Assembly: GCA_016721605.1 (NCBI GenBank) | Contig: JADKHS010000035.1 | Location: 1 to 64,000, forward strand | Direction of reading: 5' to 3' | From: Nitrosomonadales bacterium | GTDB taxonomy: Bacteria; Pseudomonadota; Gammaproteobacteria; Burkholderiales; Gallionellaceae | DNA: 64,000 nt | Part shown: one piece after another, positions 8,583-18,638 of the stretch | Numbering within the stretch: the stretch's first letter is position 1 | Layout of the letters: every line of letters starts with the position of its first letter | The notes under the pieces: generated by a model | The model's input: the letters and a program-made list of their open reading frames with translations, nothing else | Told to the model about the DNA's origin: nothing | The model's database searches: none | Program-made: the position numbers and the translations under genes

Positions 8583-8763
8583 CTTTTATCCCATATATGA
8601 ACTAGCCCTGCGGTTACATGCAAATTTCGTTCCACTTTTTTATATCTTGATTTATATATATATTTCTGCGTAATGAATATTCACACATGGATATATGCAC
8701 CAATCTAGTGCACTGATGTTTCACCTATGCTTTATATTGGCGCGTCATCCTGAAATAACAATA

Positions 8764-9309
8764 TTATGATTTCCAGTCCGTTAACATCTTTTCCAGCCAG
8801 AAAATGCCAACCATGGTTTTACTGTCATTAATTTTGCCTTGTCTTATCCAGTCCAGTGCATCAGAAAGCGATAGCTCAAATACTTCAAGAAACTCCCCAT
8901 CGTCTAGTTGTTGACCATGGTAGGTCAGGCCTCGCGCCAGAAAATATTCCATGCGTTCATTGGCAAAACCTATACACGGCCAAGCCGTGGTCAAATGCGT
9001 CCAGTCGCTGGCAATGTAGCCGGTTTCTTCCAACAATTCACGTTTCGCGGTGAGCAAAATATCTTCGCCATGATCAATTTTTCCGGCAGGTAGCTCGATA
9101 AACTCGCGTTGCGGCGCATAGCGAAATTGCCGCTCCATCAATAAATTGCCATTATCCAAAATCGCCAAAATCGCCACTGCCCCCCGATGAACTATATGTT
9201 CGCGCGTACTCACACTCCCATCGGGCAACTGCACACTGTCTTTAAACACCTTAATAAAATCACCTTCATACACAGCCATCGAATCAATACGCGTTTCTTT
9301 TAAATCCAT
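8764..9309 (-). CDS. NUDIX hydrolase, ADP-ribose pyrophosphatase-like
   Basis: The 181-residue protein has a complete Nudix box around residues 78-100 (GKIDHGED followed by AKRELLEETGY), with the metal-binding RELLEE core. The fold before it (VAILAILDNGNLLMERQFRY and ELPAGKIDHGED) matches the ADP-sugar diphosphatase subgroup (NudF/YffH-like). It probably hydrolyses ADP-ribose or another nucleoside diphosphate sugar in the cytoplasm. A GGAG ribosome-binding site lies just before the ATG at 9309. The exact substrate cannot be read from sequence. Confidence 0.9.
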   Translation of the reverse strand: MDLKETRIDSMAVYEGDFIKVFKDSVQLPDGSVSTREHIVHRGAVAILAILDNGNLLMERQFRYAPQREFIELPAGKIDHGEDILLTAKRELLEETGYIASDWTHLTTAWPCIGFANERMEYFLARGLTYHGQQLDDGEFLEVFELSLSDALDWIRQGKINDSKTMVGIFWLEKMLTDWKS

Positions 9310-9356
9310 AAATACTCCTTAAATTTTATCGACGAATATATGTCACGCGCAGGTGG

Positions 9357-11440
9357 CTAGGCATCCTGTGTATTAATACTGTCTGAACCCGTTTCGCCAG
9401 ATTTGCAAACATCTATCAATTTTTGGCAATCGTCAATTGCCGGCAAGCATTGCACTCCCTGGCAGACCCAAGCGCTAACGCCTTGTGTGTAAGGCTTCGT
9501 CAACGTTTCCGGTAGTCCGACAAGCTCGCCTTCCAAAGCCAGAATCAGGGTACCAGGCCAATAGTGCTGGGATAATTGCTGGCGCCACGCTGCGCTTGCT
9601 CCTGGAGCACTACGCAAAATAACGATTTGCGGCGGCATGAGATATTCTTGTAAAGTCATTAGAAGGCTAGTGAAGCCCATTGGTTGCTTTACAAAAAACG
9701 GATAATAAAGCGTCAGCGTGCGCTCGGCGGCCTCAAGATAGCGCTGCTCTCCCAAAATATGGCCGAGGCGCTGTAACGCGAGCGCTGCGATGCCATTACC
9801 GGAAGGCATGGCATTATCATGCTCTGGCTTGGGGCGATGGATGAGCTTTTCGTGGTCGTGGCTAGTAAAGAAAAATCCACCCGCTTGCTGATCTTCGAAT
9901 TGCTCCAGTAACACATCGGCGAGCGCGCGGGCAAATTCCAAATCAGCCAGACGGAACTGCGTTTGCAGCAATTCCAGCAACGCGTCCAGCATGAATGCAT
10001 AATCATCCAGATAGGCATTCAGATGCGCTTTGCCGTCCTTGCTGGTAGCAAACAAACGACCATTTTGCCACATCGTGGCATGGATAAAATCCACCGCCCG
10101 CTGTGCCGACACTATCCACTCTGACTCACCCAGTCTCCTGCCAGCACGCGCCATGCCTTTAATCATAGAGCGTTCCAACTGACCAATATTTTTTCGTCAC
10201 GTCCTGGGCGCACCCGGTTTGCGCGCGCGGCAAACAATTTTTTTTGCGCATTGGTGAGTTGCTGCGTGATTTGCTCAAGGGGTAGATGGCGCGCTTCCGC
10301 TATGGTGGCTAACGGCTGGGCAACGATCAAATTCCAATGCTTATTTTCGAAATTAGGCGGATGATCCAGACCATAATGAGCCGCTACGGTGGCGTACTCT
10401 TCCACGCTCAATAGGCTCGCGGCCTGCTCCGGCGTCCACACATAAAATTTGCCTTCCTCGTGTTCGGAATCCGCATCCAGGCTGGAATAATAACCACCTT
10501 GCGGCGACTGCATCTCACGCATGACCCAACCCGAAATGCCTTGCACCACACGCTTAAACGATGCCTCGCCCGACAATACATACGCATCGGTATACAGTGC
10601 CAGCAGCGGGCCATTGTCATATAGCATTTTTTCAAAATGGGGAATTTCCCAGCGTTCATCCACACTATAGCGGCAAAAACCGCCCCCTAGCTGATCGTAA
10701 ATCCCACCGTCCGCCATTTTGCGCAACGTGTGAAACACCATGCGGTGCGCATCGGGGTTACCGCCGCGCGTCGCATACCTTAACAAAAATTCCATTTCAG
10801 TCGGGAGCGGAAATTTAGGCGCACCGCCAAAACCACCATGAATGGGATCAAACGATTGCTGCAATCCGCTAAATGCATCTTCCAATGACGTTTTATTGAA
10901 ACCAACCTGACTTTCTGCGCTCGGCAGGCTAGTGCCGAATATTTGCATCAGCGACGCACTTTGTTTGGCAATACCATCTTGGCGTGTGCGGTAAAGATCA
11001 GCCACGCGTTCAAGCAACGGCACAAAACCGGGCAAGTTGTAGCGCGCCTGTTTTGGAAAATAGGTGCCGCCAAAAAATGGCACTTGATCAGGCGTTAGAA
11101 ATAAAGTGAGCGGCCAGCCGCCATTTCGCTGGGTCAGCATATTATGGGCAGCCTGATAAATATGATCCAGGTCGGGACGCTCTTCACGATCTACCTTAAT
11201 GTTGATGAAATGTTGATTCATCATTGCGGCGACGTCCACATCCTCAAACGACTCGTGTGCCATGACATGGCACCAATGGCAGGCCGAATAACCAATGGAC
11301 AGCAGGATCGGCTTATTCTGTTCACGGGCGCACCTCAGCGCCTCCTCACCCCACGGAAACCAGTCAACTGGGTTGTCGGCATGCTGCTGCAAATAGGGGC
11401 TGGTCTCTTGGACAAGGCGGTTAGGCATATTTGGATTCAA
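9357..11440 (-). CDS. Thioredoxin-domain protein of the YyaL/SSP411 (DUF255) family, apparent frameshift
   Basis: Two overlapping frames join into one protein of about 695 residues, the usual length. The first part (10163-11440) has the thioredoxin-like domain (NRLVQETSPYLQQHADNPVD, GYSACHWCHVMAHESFED with a CxxC, REERPDLDHIYQ, GGWPLTLFLTPD) and reaches ILVSWNAL. The second part resumes at MIKGMARAGRRLG, giving the family sequence SWNAL-MIKGMARAGR when one A is restored near 10166. The C-terminal half is an alpha/alpha-barrel-like region. Function of the family is unclear, perhaps redox or glycan-related. The break looks like a one-base deletion rather than decay. Confidence 0.85.
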
Positions 11441-11919
11441 TAAAAAATACTTCGATCATGTCAGCACTGATGCTTGCTTGACGCCAAGCTTACCTTTATA
11501 CAACATTACCGTCACCATCACTACGGGATGGGCACCTTATCTCTATTAACTATCCAGTTCGAAGAAATGAAGCCGCCGTATTAACAATTCCGTGCGTGCA
11601 AAATTCAGGACATCCTCTACTGAAAGCATTTTTCAACTTAAACAGATTGAACACTTCACGATATTTTATTGGATCAGCTATACTTAAAAAGGTGATATTG
11701 CGCTTTATAGAGCACCCCTAAAAATCGATTCACGCCCAACATTGCATTAAAAATTTTATATAGATCAGATAAATGCAGTTCACTGAAATTATTTCCATGA
11801 CTTACATTCCGGCAAACCCTGAATTTTCAAAAACTCCCCCCGAATTTGAATCTGTCTAATTATTTGGTGCAATTTCAGTTTGAATCCATACGTCTGCCTT
11901 TCCAAGAAGAACTCAACCA
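11441..11919. other. Intergenic region without recognisable gene
   Basis: AT-rich divergent region between the YyaL gene (minus) and the penicillin-binding protein gene (plus), presumably holding both promoters. I see no gene or clear hairpin. Confidence 0.5.
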
Positions 11920-14900
11920 GTGCTTCTCAATCATCCTGGTAACCCGATCATAAAGCGCACCCTCAAATTTTTCGCCCTTGCTGTCCTTATTTTGCTTCTT
12001 ATTGCACTGGCTCTTGCTGCCTTCTTTATTTATCGGGAAACAGAAACCTCCGCATACCAGGCACACCACCTGGCAAAATTGGCCAATGATCTTCGCTGGG
12101 AGGTGAAAAACGGCCCAAATGGTGGTTTACATTTACCACAGGCAGGGCCATATGATATGCGCCTAGGATATAGCCGGTTACCAGAACTGCTTAAGAATCT
12201 GACCGAACGCGGCTTCCATGTACATGCCCAGGCAAGAATTTCCCCACGTATGAAAGAACTCGTTGAGCGAGGATTATTCGTTCCCTACCGGGAAAAAGCA
12301 CAGGCCGGTCTCGAAATTGTCGATGGCAACGGCCAACCACTTTACCGTGCTGTTTTCCCAACCCGCATTTACGAAAAACTTTGAATCGATTCCGCCACTG
12401 GTAACGAACAGTCTGCTATTTATCGAGAACCGTGAGCTGCTGGATCCGGCCCAACCCAAAAAAAATCCAGCCATCGAATGGACCCGGCTTGGAAAGGCTG
12501 TGCTGGACAAGGCGATTCAGTTCGTTCGCCCCGAACACGACGTACCAGGCGGTAGCACGCTTGCAACCCAAATTGAGAAATATCGGCACTCTCCCCACGG
12601 GATGACCCTCAGCCCCAATGACAAAATGCAGCAGATCGCATCCGCCTCCGTGCGCGCTTATCTGAATGGGGAGGACACAATGCCTGCCCGCAAACGTATC
12701 GTAGTCGATTATCTTAATACGGTCCCACTTGCCGCCGCCTCGGGCTTCGGGGAAGCAAATGGGCTGGGAGACGGGTTGTGGGCATGGTACGGACTGGATT
12801 TCGAGCGGACCAATCGCATATTGAAAGCCTGGTCTGCAAGCGGCACGGATCTCGCCGAGACAGCACGTTACTACAAACATGCGCTAAGTCTCATGATCGC
12901 CCAGCGCAGGCCTTCCGGTTATTTGATTAGCGACCGCAAAGCGCTGAATGAGCTTACCAATAGCCACCTTCGTCTGCTGGCCCAGGCTGGCATAGTATCG
13001 CCCAGTCTCAGGGACGCTGCGCTAAGAGTGCCGCTTAGCTTCCTCAATGCCGCTGCGCCGGAGGAAAACAAGAATTTCTCTACCTCAAAAGCTGCTAATG
13101 CGGTGCGCATACGTCTTGCGTCCCAAATGGGGCTACAACGTTTGTATGAGCTGGACCATTTAAATCTATCAGTGCAAAGCACGCTCGACGGTGAATTGCA
13201 AAAAAAGACCACAGATATCTTACGTCAACTCAAAAACCCAGAATATGCGCGCTGCGGGACTCTATGGCAATCGCCTGCTGGGCGAAGCGGATCCGGGCAA
13301 AATCATCTACAGCTTTACACTTTCAGAATTGACGCCACAGGGTGCGAAATTTCGAATTCAGGCTGACAATTTTGATCAACCCTTAGATATCAATAAAGGT
13401 ACCAAGCTGGATCTTGGATCCACAGCAAAACTAAGGACGTTGGTAACGTATCTTGAAATTATCGAAGCATTGCATCAAAAATATGCCGCACTCGAGCCGG
13501 AAGCGCTACATAAAGAAGTAAGTGACCCTAACGACGTACTCAGTCGCTGGGCGATTGAATATCTACTGCAAAGCACGGATAAAAGTTTGGCGGCCATGCT
13601 GGAAGCCGCCTTGGAGCGCCAATATTCCGCTAACCCTAATGAACAATTCTTTACCGGTGGCGGAGCGCATTATTTTCAAAATTTCAAACATGAAGACGAC
13701 AGCAGGATATTAAGTGTGCGCGAAGCGACGCTCAATTCCGTCAACCTCGTTTACATCCGCCTTATGCGCGACATCGTGCGCTACCATATGCTTAATATCA
13801 AGGGTTCGTCTGCCAAGATACTCAAGGATGCTGACCATCCTGATCGCGAGACATACCTCCGACGGTTTGCAGACAAGGAAGGCACGGAATTCATCAACCG
13901 CTTTTATCTTAAATACAAAAATAAAACGGCAAGTGAGATTGACGAAATATTCTTTTCCAGCTTCCGGCACACGCCGCACCGACTTGCCGCCGCTTACCGC
14001 TATATTCATCCTGAAGCTACGCTCACCCAGTTCAGTCAATTCATGACATCGCGTCTTCCTGGCCTCCAAGACTCGGGCGATCGCGCTCTCCATGACCAGT
14101 ATCAACGCTATACGCCAGGCAAATACTCACTGGCGGATCAAGGTTATATCGTAACCGTACACCCCTTGGAATTATGGCTGGTACATTATTTAAGTAGCCA
14201 TCCGAATGCGAAGTATAGGGACGTAATCAAAGCCAGTGGTGAAGAGCGTGTGGCTGTCTATCGCTGGTTATTCAAGACCATCCACAAAAACGCACAGGAC
14301 ATCCGAATCCGTAACCTGCTGGAACTGGAAGCTTTTCTGGAGATTCATCGCAGTTGGAAACGCCTCGGTTATTCTTTTGATGCACTTGTACCATCGCTAG
14401 CCACGGCTATAGGCAGTTCGGCTGACCGCCCTGCCGCACTCGCCGAACTGATGGGCATTATCTTGAACAATGGTGTTCGGGTACCCGTGATGCTTATCGA
14501 ACGTCTGCACTTTGCGGCGGGCACTCCCTTTGAAACCATTGTGGAACGCACCCTTGACCAAGGCGAAAAAATGTTCTCACCCGACTTGGCGGCTGCGGTA
14601 CGTGACGTATTAACCGGAGTAGTAGAAAAAGGCACAGCTTCGCGGCTCGCCCACGCCATAGTGAAAGAGGATGGCACCTGGATTCAGATAGGCGGCAAAA
14701 CTGGAACCGGCGATCATCGTTATGTCACATTTTCTTCGGCCGGTGTCATCAAAGAATCCCATACGGTAAATCGCTCCGCCACTTTTGTGTTCTTCATCGG
14801 GGATCGATTCTTCGGAACACTGACCGCATTTGTGCCAGGCGCCGACGCGGCTGACTATCAGTTTACCTCAGCACTCTCTACGCAAGTTTTGAAGTACCTC

Positions 14901-15059
14901 TTACCCACGTTGAAACCACTCATCGATAAGGCCCAACCTCTACCCGAACCAGTTTCATTGAAACCAATCTCCAAGCACCGCTCGCCAAAAGAAGATGGGA
15001 GCGATGAAGCAATAAATTCCAGCCAACAACCCGCTCTAATAGAAGATGGACTACCTTAA
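11920..15059 (+). CDS. Class A penicillin-binding protein (GT51 transglycosylase plus transpeptidase), two apparent frameshifts
   Basis: Three frames (11920-12384, then to about 13250, then to 15059) join into about 1045 residues. Order of parts: an N-terminal membrane anchor (FFALAVLILLLIALALAAFF), a GT51 glycosyltransferase domain with catalytic Glu in FIENRELLDP and the GGSTLATQIEKY motif, then a penicillin-binding domain with STAK (LGSTAKLRT), SVN (TLNSVNLVY) and KTGT (IGGKTGTGDH). It polymerises and crosslinks peptidoglycan in the periplasm. Breaks lie near 12378 (one extra C in GAAAAACTTTG) and 13250 (a lost GC in a GC repeat). The large insert between STAK and SVN suggests a distinctive PBP1-like subfamily. 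The GTG at 11920 is the likely start. Confidence 0.85.
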
Positions 15060-15211
15060 TTGCACTGCCTACCCGTACCGATAAACAAAATTGGGATTAG
15101 AATAAACATCCAAGTTAAGCTTAGATAAATGCAACTCTGAAATGCAACTGTTATCAGTAAATGTAGGTGCAAATACTATACAAATAATTGATAAAACTTA
15201 AGGAGGCTTCC

Positions 15212-15748
15212 ATGAATCACTGGACTTTTCTTTTTTTGCTGCCAATTGTTGTTGCTGGTTGTGCCATCGTTCCCAAACCGCTGACAGGCGGCCCGTTTTC
15301 TGAAGCAATACCAAGCGCGGCTCAAAACGATCATTTTGTAGGTCAGCGTATACGTTGGGGGGGCAATATTGCAAACGCGGAGCCAGGGAAAAATGAAACG
15401 TGTTTTGAAATAGTTAGCCACCCATTGGACAGCAATGCAAAACCTTTGGAAACGGATATCACATGGGGTCGCTTCATTGCTTGCGCGCCTGATTTTTACG
15501 ACCCCGAAGTGTACGCAAAAGGCCGCGAGGTGACGGTCATTGGCAATATTCAAGGTACTACCGTGCGCAAGCTTGGCGAATTCGAATATCGCTATCCCCA
15601 GATCAACGCCGAAACTGTCTATCTATGGCCGAAGCTTATTCCCTATCCATATTATGGGTCACAGTATCCTTACTATAATGGTTATTACGGGCCATACTGG
15701 AACAGTCCTTGGGGTCCCTGGCACCGCCGGTTTGGTATGCCTTACTAG
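15212..15748 (+). CDS. slp: Slp-family outer-membrane lipoprotein
   Basis: The 178-residue product starts at the ATG at 15212, behind a strong AAGGAGG site; an upstream ATG at 15188 is less likely. It has a lipoprotein signal with lipobox VVAGC (Cys near residue 17). The mature part matches Slp/YeaY lipoproteins (HFVGQRIRWGGNIANAEPG, TCFEIVSHPLD, GRFIACAPDFYDPEVYAKGR, VTVIGNIQGTTVRKLGEFEY, YPQINAETVYLWP). The C-terminus is rich in Tyr, Pro and Gly. Slp proteins are starvation- or stationary-phase-linked envelope lipoproteins of unclear biochemical role. Confidence 0.9.
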   Translation: MNHWTFLFLLPIVVAGCAIVPKPLTGGPFSEAIPSAAQNDHFVGQRIRWGGNIANAEPGKNETCFEIVSHPLDSNAKPLETDITWGRFIACAPDFYDPEVYAKGREVTVIGNIQGTTVRKLGEFEYRYPQINAETVYLWPKLIPYPYYGSQYPYYNGYYGPYWNSPWGPWHRRFGMPY

Positions 15749-15999
15749 TAAAAAGCATGGCGCCACAAACACCTAAGTGGTTTTTCGGAAGAGAACACAA
15801 GCTTTGACGGTAAAGCCAAAAATATCCATCAGCCTGATGGAATATTGATTACAAACTGTGGTCATTGAAATTCATGATTGCCGTTATCAGCGTTATCAAA
15901 AAAATTTAAACTTTAAAAACTCTAAACCGATAATCAGTTCGTGGATCTCGAACTTAAATCCACTTAAGAACTTAGACCATTTAGATGCGAGGATCGTGT

Positions 16000-16365
16000 A
16001 TGGACAGCAAAATTACATTTATCAAAACCAGTAAGGGTCAGGACGAAAGTAATAGGATTACTAGCTACTTATCCGGTGACATCAAGCGTGCTTTCTGTTT
16101 AATTGATAACAAGTCCACTGTGAAAGAACTGATGAAACGGGCTGCGCCCAGCTTACGTAAATCGCTTGAATATATGCTGCAGGAACTGATCAATGAAGGT
16201 TTTATTCAAGATAAAAATAAGGTGAATTACGTTACTAATATTGCGATTCCACGCGACAGACGTGTGAATAGCGGTGACAAGGTTTATCTTGGCCGAGAAA
16301 GGCGTAAGGCGACACCCTTACGGCCTGAGTGCCAGATAGGCTCACAAAAAATACGGTCAATTTGA
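16000..16365 (+). CDS. Hypothetical protein with a winged-helix-like N-terminal half
   Basis: About 121 residues from the ATG at 16000 (a GAGG motif lies 7-10 bases upstream; an in-frame ATG at 15985 is an alternative). Residues about 20-70 (KRAFCLIDNKSTVKELMKRA, LRKSLEYMLQELINEGFI) read like a small winged-helix domain in which a conserved ID-x-K-x-T-V-x-E-L segment leads the recognition part. The C-terminus is basic and lacks obvious domains. I do not recognise a named family; it could be a small regulatory protein. Confidence 0.55.
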   Translation: MDSKITFIKTSKGQDESNRITSYLSGDIKRAFCLIDNKSTVKELMKRAAPSLRKSLEYMLQELINEGFIQDKNKVNYVTNIAIPRDRRVNSGDKVYLGRERRKATPLRPECQIGSQKIRSI

Positions 16366-16638
16366 TTAATACAACTGAACCATTATGAATACCGACCTAA
16401 TCGAATTTTAATATTTACAAACCCATTAAACCCATATATTAAAAAATCCAGAGACGGTATTCGCAATATAGAACAAATTTTTTATCTTGATTGTCAGCTA
16501 TACGCTGCGTTTGCTGTCGTTCAGGTTTCACAAGTCAATTTCAGCAACCGGCCAAGAACTTTTTTTACCTCCGGCAAGAACTGCATGTACTCCTGCCGCT
16601 CGCGCTGAGCCGTTCAATCACAATAGAAAGAAATCAAC

Positions 16639-17205
16639 ATGTCTATGATTATTTTCGTCGGTATCATTGCCATAGTATTGTTCTATGGCATCAGTTTGTA
16701 TAACCACTTGGTGAATGTCAAAAATGCTGTTGCCAAGGCTTGGGCCAACATCGCCGTACTGCTGAAACAACGCCATGACGAATTGCCAAAACTGGTTGAA
16801 GTTTGCAAACAATATAAACAGTTCGAGCAATCCACCCTGCAAAAAGTTATTGAGGCGCGTTCACAGGTGCAGTCTGCCGGGGACAGTCAAGACATGGATG
16901 CCCTCGGACAGGCGGAAGGGATACTGCGCGCTGGACTGGGAAGAATCTTCGCCCTTGCTGAAGCTTACCCGGAGCTGAAAGCTAATGAAAGTTTCATGCA
17001 GCTACAGAACCGTATCAGCACACTTGAAAATGGAATCGCTGACCGCCGTGAATTTTATAACGACGCAGTGAACATCAATAATGTACAAATTGAAATCTTT
17101 CCCGCCAATATCCTCGCGAAGATGTTCGGTTTTGATGAAAAGCCCTTGCTAGTATTCTCCGCAGAAGAAAAAATGGATGTAAATCTCCAGCAATTATTTA
17201 ACTAA
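16639..17205 (+). CDS. lemA: LemA family protein
   Basis: The 188-residue protein has one N-terminal membrane helix (MIIFVGIIAIVLFYGISLYN) and a long helical domain with the LemA hallmarks (LVNVKNAVAKAWANIAVLLK, RHDELPKLVEVCKQY, YPELKANESFMQLQNRISTL, ADRREFYNDAVNINNVQIE, FPANILAKMFGF). LemA proteins are membrane-anchored helical bundles of uncertain function, often next to membrane or protease-like genes. Here the next gene, 111 bases on, encodes a GIDE-type membrane protein, a recurrent partner, so the two probably work together at the membrane. Confidence 0.93.
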   Translation: MSMIIFVGIIAIVLFYGISLYNHLVNVKNAVAKAWANIAVLLKQRHDELPKLVEVCKQYKQFEQSTLQKVIEARSQVQSAGDSQDMDALGQAEGILRAGLGRIFALAEAYPELKANESFMQLQNRISTLENGIADRREFYNDAVNINNVQIEIFPANILAKMFGFDEKPLLVFSAEEKMDVNLQQLFN

Positions 17206-17316
17206 CGATCACAGCAAATAGATCTTGCCTGTTAATAAATTACCCATGCCTGCTTTTTATTACCTCTGGCTGGTAAGGCCCATGCGAATCGTTGTGCAAT
17301 ATTCACGATAATCCCC

Positions 17317-18216
17317 ATGCTGGATTGGCTACGGCGTCAATATGCGCAACTCATTACCTCAGGTGCGCAACTGTCGTTGCTGTTTGTCGGCATCAGCCTG
17401 CATTCCCGTAACGGCTGGTTGTTTTGCCTGACTGCAATTGCCTTAATTAGCTTTTATGCATGGATATCTTCGCTATATAGGCTGCGTACCTTAAACAACA
17501 CACCTACATCAAAGATTGCTTCTGCCGCACAGGGTCATGTTGAACTGGTGGGAAGTGGTCAACCATTCTGTGATCCCCCCTTGTTTAGCACATTAAGACG
17601 GCTGCCTTGCTTATGGTGTCGTTATAAAATCGAACAACAAGAAAAAAATGGATGGAGAACAATAGAGAGTGGTGAAACTAACGATTCTTTCATACTGCGC
17701 GACAACACTGGTGAATGCGTGGTTGACCCGGAAAATGCAGAAATCATCACTCAGGATTATGACCAGTGGCAAGCAGATGGCTGTCGTTACACTGAGTGGA
17801 AATTGATTAAAGGTGAAACCCTCTACGTCATCGGGCGGTTTCGTACACTAGGTGGCAGCAATCAAGAATTTGACTCGCGCGCTGAGTTGAGCGCATTGCT
17901 GACTGAATGGAAGAAAAACATGCCCACGTTACTTGCACGCTTTGATCTAAACAAAGATGGGGAGCTAAGTGTAGAAGAATGGGAGCTAGCCAGACAAGCG
18001 GCCAAACGGGAAGTGGAAAAAATGATGATGGATGTTCTGGCACAACCCAGTACCAATATCATCAGTCGCTCTTCCGATGGCCAGCTTTTTCTTATTAGCA
18101 ACCTTCCATCTAATAGATTGTCTCGCCGCTACTTACTCTGGGCCTGGGGGCATCTCCTGATTTTCTTTGGATCACTAGGTGGACTAGGGTGGGTGATGCA
18201 ACATGTTAATTTGTAA
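17317..18216 (+). CDS. GIDE-type membrane protein with an EF-hand calcium motif
   Basis: The 299-residue protein has two hydrophobic N-terminal segments (SLLFVGISLHSRNGWLFCL, LTAIALISFYAWISSLY) and a C-terminal one (YLLWAWGHLLIFFGSLGGLG). Between them is a domain like the extracytoplasmic GIDE region of bacterial proteins related to the eukaryotic MUL1 ligase (AQGHVELVGSGQPF, LPCLWCRYKIEQQEKNGW, DNTGECVVDPENAEI, ETLYVIGRFRTLGG). No RING finger is present. Residues about 208-219 form a canonical EF hand (DLNKDGELSVEE), so calcium binding is plausible. It lies downstream of lemA, a common pairing. Confidence 0.8.
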   Translation: MLDWLRRQYAQLITSGAQLSLLFVGISLHSRNGWLFCLTAIALISFYAWISSLYRLRTLNNTPTSKIASAAQGHVELVGSGQPFCDPPLFSTLRRLPCLWCRYKIEQQEKNGWRTIESGETNDSFILRDNTGECVVDPENAEIITQDYDQWQADGCRYTEWKLIKGETLYVIGRFRTLGGSNQEFDSRAELSALLTEWKKNMPTLLARFDLNKDGELSVEEWELARQAAKREVEKMMMDVLAQPSTNIISRSSDGQLFLISNLPSNRLSRRYLLWAWGHLLIFFGSLGGLGWVMQHVNL

Positions 18217-18269
18217 AAATAAACAAATCGACCTGTCCCGGGTCGCCGCCTGCCAGTGGCGGGCAACCA

Positions 18270-18638
18270 TCATGGTTTTCCAGAAGCCAATATCCCAACC
18301 CGGTATTTGACCAATAATTCGTCAGCATAGGGGGAGTGCGGACGCCCTTTGGTCTTGGTGTTATAAGCTTCAGTCGCTTCCTTGCCACACCAGGGTAGAA
18401 GGATATCCGGCTGAGATGGATGTTCGGGCAAATAAACGCTTAAATCATAGACATTACCGCGAATGGCCACCCAGCAATTTTCTGGTGCTGTATGTTTGGC
18501 TAATTCAGTCAGTGTAATCGATTTATCAATAGCGATAGCGGCGCTTTTCTCAGCCGGTGGCAACCACAGGCTCCCGGCCCAGAAAGCGGTCACCAGCAGC
18601 CAAAAAATAAGCGTAACGGATAAGTAAAGTCGGCGCAT
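18270..18638 (-). CDS. Membrane-anchored cytochrome b5-like heme protein
   Basis: The 122-residue product has one N-terminal membrane segment (VTLIFWLLVTAFWAGSLWL) and a cytochrome b5 domain (ITLTELAKHTAPENCWVAIR, GNVYDLSVYLPEHPS, GKEATEAYNTKTKGRPHSP). The first heme-ligand motif is HPS rather than the classical HPGG, and a second His lies in GRPHS. Its ATG overlaps the stop of the upstream flavocytochrome (TAATG), so the pair is translationally coupled. It is likely the heme electron acceptor or donor for that reductase. Confidence 0.8.
   Translation of the reverse strand: MRRLYLSVTLIFWLLVTAFWAGSLWLPPAEKSAAIAIDKSITLTELAKHTAPENCWVAIRGNVYDLSVYLPEHPSQPDILLPWCGKEATEAYNTKTKGRPHSPYADELLVKYRVGILASGKP

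Noticed and set aside
10163..10178. Two separate genes for the YyaL halves
   Set aside because: The frames join exactly at the family sequence SWNAL-MIKGMARAGR, so it is one gene with an indel.
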